Positions 62,440 to 64,000 of a stretch of DNA of 64,000 nucleotides are shown piece after piece. The translations under genes were made by a program, and so were the position numbers. Numbering within the stretch: position 1 is the stretch's first letter; each line of letters opens with the position of its first letter. The stretch is taken from NCBI RefSeq assembly GCF_002776525.5, contig NC_045441.1:89427298-89491297 (forward strand), read 5' to 3'. Source of the stretch: Piliocolobus tephrosceles (Eukaryota > Chordata > Mammalia > Primates > Cercopithecidae). The notes under the pieces are model-generated. The model did not search any database. It was not told the origin of the DNA and was given only the letters and a program-made list of their open reading frames with translations.

Positions 62440-62626
62440 GTTGTGGGGTGGGTGGAGGGGGGAGGGATAGCATTAGGAGATATACCTAATGTAAATGATG
62501 AGTTAGTGGGTGCAGCACACCAACATGGCACATGTATACATATGTAACAAACCTGCACATTGTGCACATGTACCCTAGAACATGAAGTATAATAAAAAAT
62601 ATACATATAAGTACTCTACAAAAAAA
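62440..62626 (+). mobile_element. Short L1PA 3' end, sense
   Basis: GGGGGAGGGATAGCATTAGG, GTGGGTGCAGCACACCAACA and AACAAACCTGCACATTGTGC, then an A-rich tail. Flanked by AAGAATTATTCCT (62427-62439) and AAGAACTATTCCT (62627-62639), one mismatch. Confidence 0.95.
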
Positions 62627-63690
62627 AGAACTATTCCTTCAACCTTATTATTTATCTTTCCTACCCTTTAGTTATTCTTTTACTTTAACTAGAAACAAGT
62701 TTTAAAACATAACATTACAAAAATAAATGCTAGCTCTTTAGTAAATATTCTAGTCTCAAAAGTAAATTTAATTTCTTCCGTATATACATTTCACAAAAAG
62801 AGAAGAGGTTATTGTTTTGGACAATAAATTTGCTAGTAATGTACTATATCTTTTCTCTGAATGCCCCTTTTTCTTTTGATATCTACCTAAAGTAATACTA
62901 AAAATGGTTTCCTTGTTATAGTTACCCTGTATCGATTACTACTGAATATATTTTCCATATGTCTTAGGAAAAATAATCCCATACTATATTAAGTCTTTTA
63001 AAACAATCTGCATTTTATATTCTACTTCTACTTTTAATTATTTTAAATACATCTACATATGAGGCTAGAACCAGAAGTTACAATCTTTGACAGTGTCTGG
63101 AAGTTTTAAACCACTGCCAGGGAAACGATGGCAAAGAACATTTACACTCTAGTCTCTGTGTCATTTTCTGCTCAACAAAAAGCCTAGTTTGATTGACTAA
63201 ATATTTGGTGATATTAAGGATTTATTGTTAGCTATACTTTCATTTATATGTTAATGTTTTAATTGAATTTGTGTGTTTTTTAAATTGTCTGATAAAATGG
63301 TATCATATACATCACGATGTTTTGAAGTATATATACAAGTTTATATGTTTCATGAAACAGTGATAACTTTATGAGATAATGCTTATATTAATTACCTAGA
63401 GTTATTACAACTATCTTAGCATTGTTTTATAATACAACATATTGTTATTAACTATAATTACCACTGAATGTATCTTTTGGAAATGCAAACTAAAATATTT
63501 ACAGATTAGAAGATATCATCTGAAATTTGCTTCAAAATTAGCTAAGTGTAGAGAATGGTGGAGATGTAGATGAAATAAAATTGAACATAATTTATTGATT
63601 GTTGGACTTAGAGATTAACCACATTGGATTTTATTGTAGTCTTATATTACATTTCCATATATTTAAATTTTCCATAATAAAATTGTATAA

Positions 63691-63837
63691 TTACTGTTTG
63701 TTTTTCATGTTCACAGTGAAACAGCAGTATGCAAAAGCTTCATCAATAGTGAAAAAGCTAGCAAAACTAATAATTTAGCTGTCTTTGTGAGACAAGACAA
63801 AGATTTAAGCAAGGAAGTAGTAAAGAATAAAATGTAG
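63691..63837 (+). other. Unexplained acceptor-like site with short open frame
   Basis: A pyrimidine-rich stretch ending TTTTTCATGTTCACAG (63716) looks like a 3' splice site. An open frame of 48 codons crosses it and ends at TAG 63835; its text includes ETAVCKSFINSEKASK. In the phase required after the 91-base PCLO exon, translation would instead stop at 63776. No family recognised; could be a cryptic exon, a degenerate pseudogene scrap or chance. Confidence 0.2.
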
Positions 63838-64000
63838 TATATCTGTTCTTTTATGGTGGAAAATGGCCATTAGTGAATTTTAATTTTGGTTACATAAACT
63901 CATTGATAGTAAAACTACTATGAACCTTTTATAATATTTTAATAGTTCTAACTTTATAAATAGTTTATAAAAGTTATATAAAACAAGCATACCTGGGAAA

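Larger units (their letters stand above)
60877..64000 (+). other. PCLO: 5' part of a PCLO intron (probably intron 9)
   Basis: Starts at donor GTAAAG and runs off the window. Contains an antisense L1M-like piece (61350-61700), a sense L1 3' end (62440-62626) and an unexplained acceptor-plus-frame at 63691-63837. The next PDZ exon is not present. The rest shows nothing recognisable. Confidence 0.85.

Noticed and set aside
60877..64000. Search for the next PDZ exon
   Set aside because: No sequence encoding the carboxylate-binding loop was found; the exon must lie downstream.

Overview
This is vertebrate nuclear DNA from a primate. It is AT-rich, littered with Alu (7SL-type SINE) copies, and holds L1, L2, CR1/L3, MIR and MaLR-like repeats. 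Very large exons are separated by introns of 0.4 to 31 kb. Two Alus have long, essentially perfect target-site duplications and look AluY-like, which fits a catarrhine primate. A few coding differences from the human protein as I remember it suggest a non-human species, but I cannot name it from the sequence. A run of ten Ns (22883-22892) shows it comes from a draft assembly.

The only gene I can support is PCLO, encoding Piccolo (Aczonin), the giant presynaptic active-zone scaffold, on the + strand. Five coding exons are present: 8221-13303, 13672-15680, 46724-48911, 54573-54709 and 60786-60876. They are probably exons 5-9. Together they hold 9,508 coding bases, about 3,169 codons, or roughly three fifths of a protein a little over 5,000 residues long. 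Codon phases agree across all four exon junctions. Upstream exons (zinc fingers, glutamine/proline repeats) and the rest of the PDZ and C2 exons lie outside the window. The last exon encodes only the start of the PDZ domain.

Layout: 1-8220 is the end of an intron with old LINE and MIR pieces, one Alu and a GGAA tract. 8221-15680 holds two huge exons around a 368-base intron. 15681-46723 is a 31 kb intron rich in repeats. 46724-48911 is a third large exon with the third coiled-coil region. 48912-64000 holds small exons and AT-rich introns.

The most interesting locus is the 368-base intron at 13304-13671. Reading on from the first giant exon, the frame stays open for 23 codons and then stops at 13372-13374. 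Retention of this intron is the published origin of Piccolino, the short Piccolo of sensory ribbon synapses. The intron carries three UGCAUG (RBFOX-type) motifs. Its 3' splice site overlaps a near-consensus 5' splice site. The upstream exon ends in an array of seven PxDLS-like (CtBP/RIBEYE-type) motifs, and an eighth lies in the retained tail. Two further UGCAUG pairs sit at the two ends of the intron between the third large exon and the 137-base exon. I found no second gene, no structural RNA gene and no CRISPR array.
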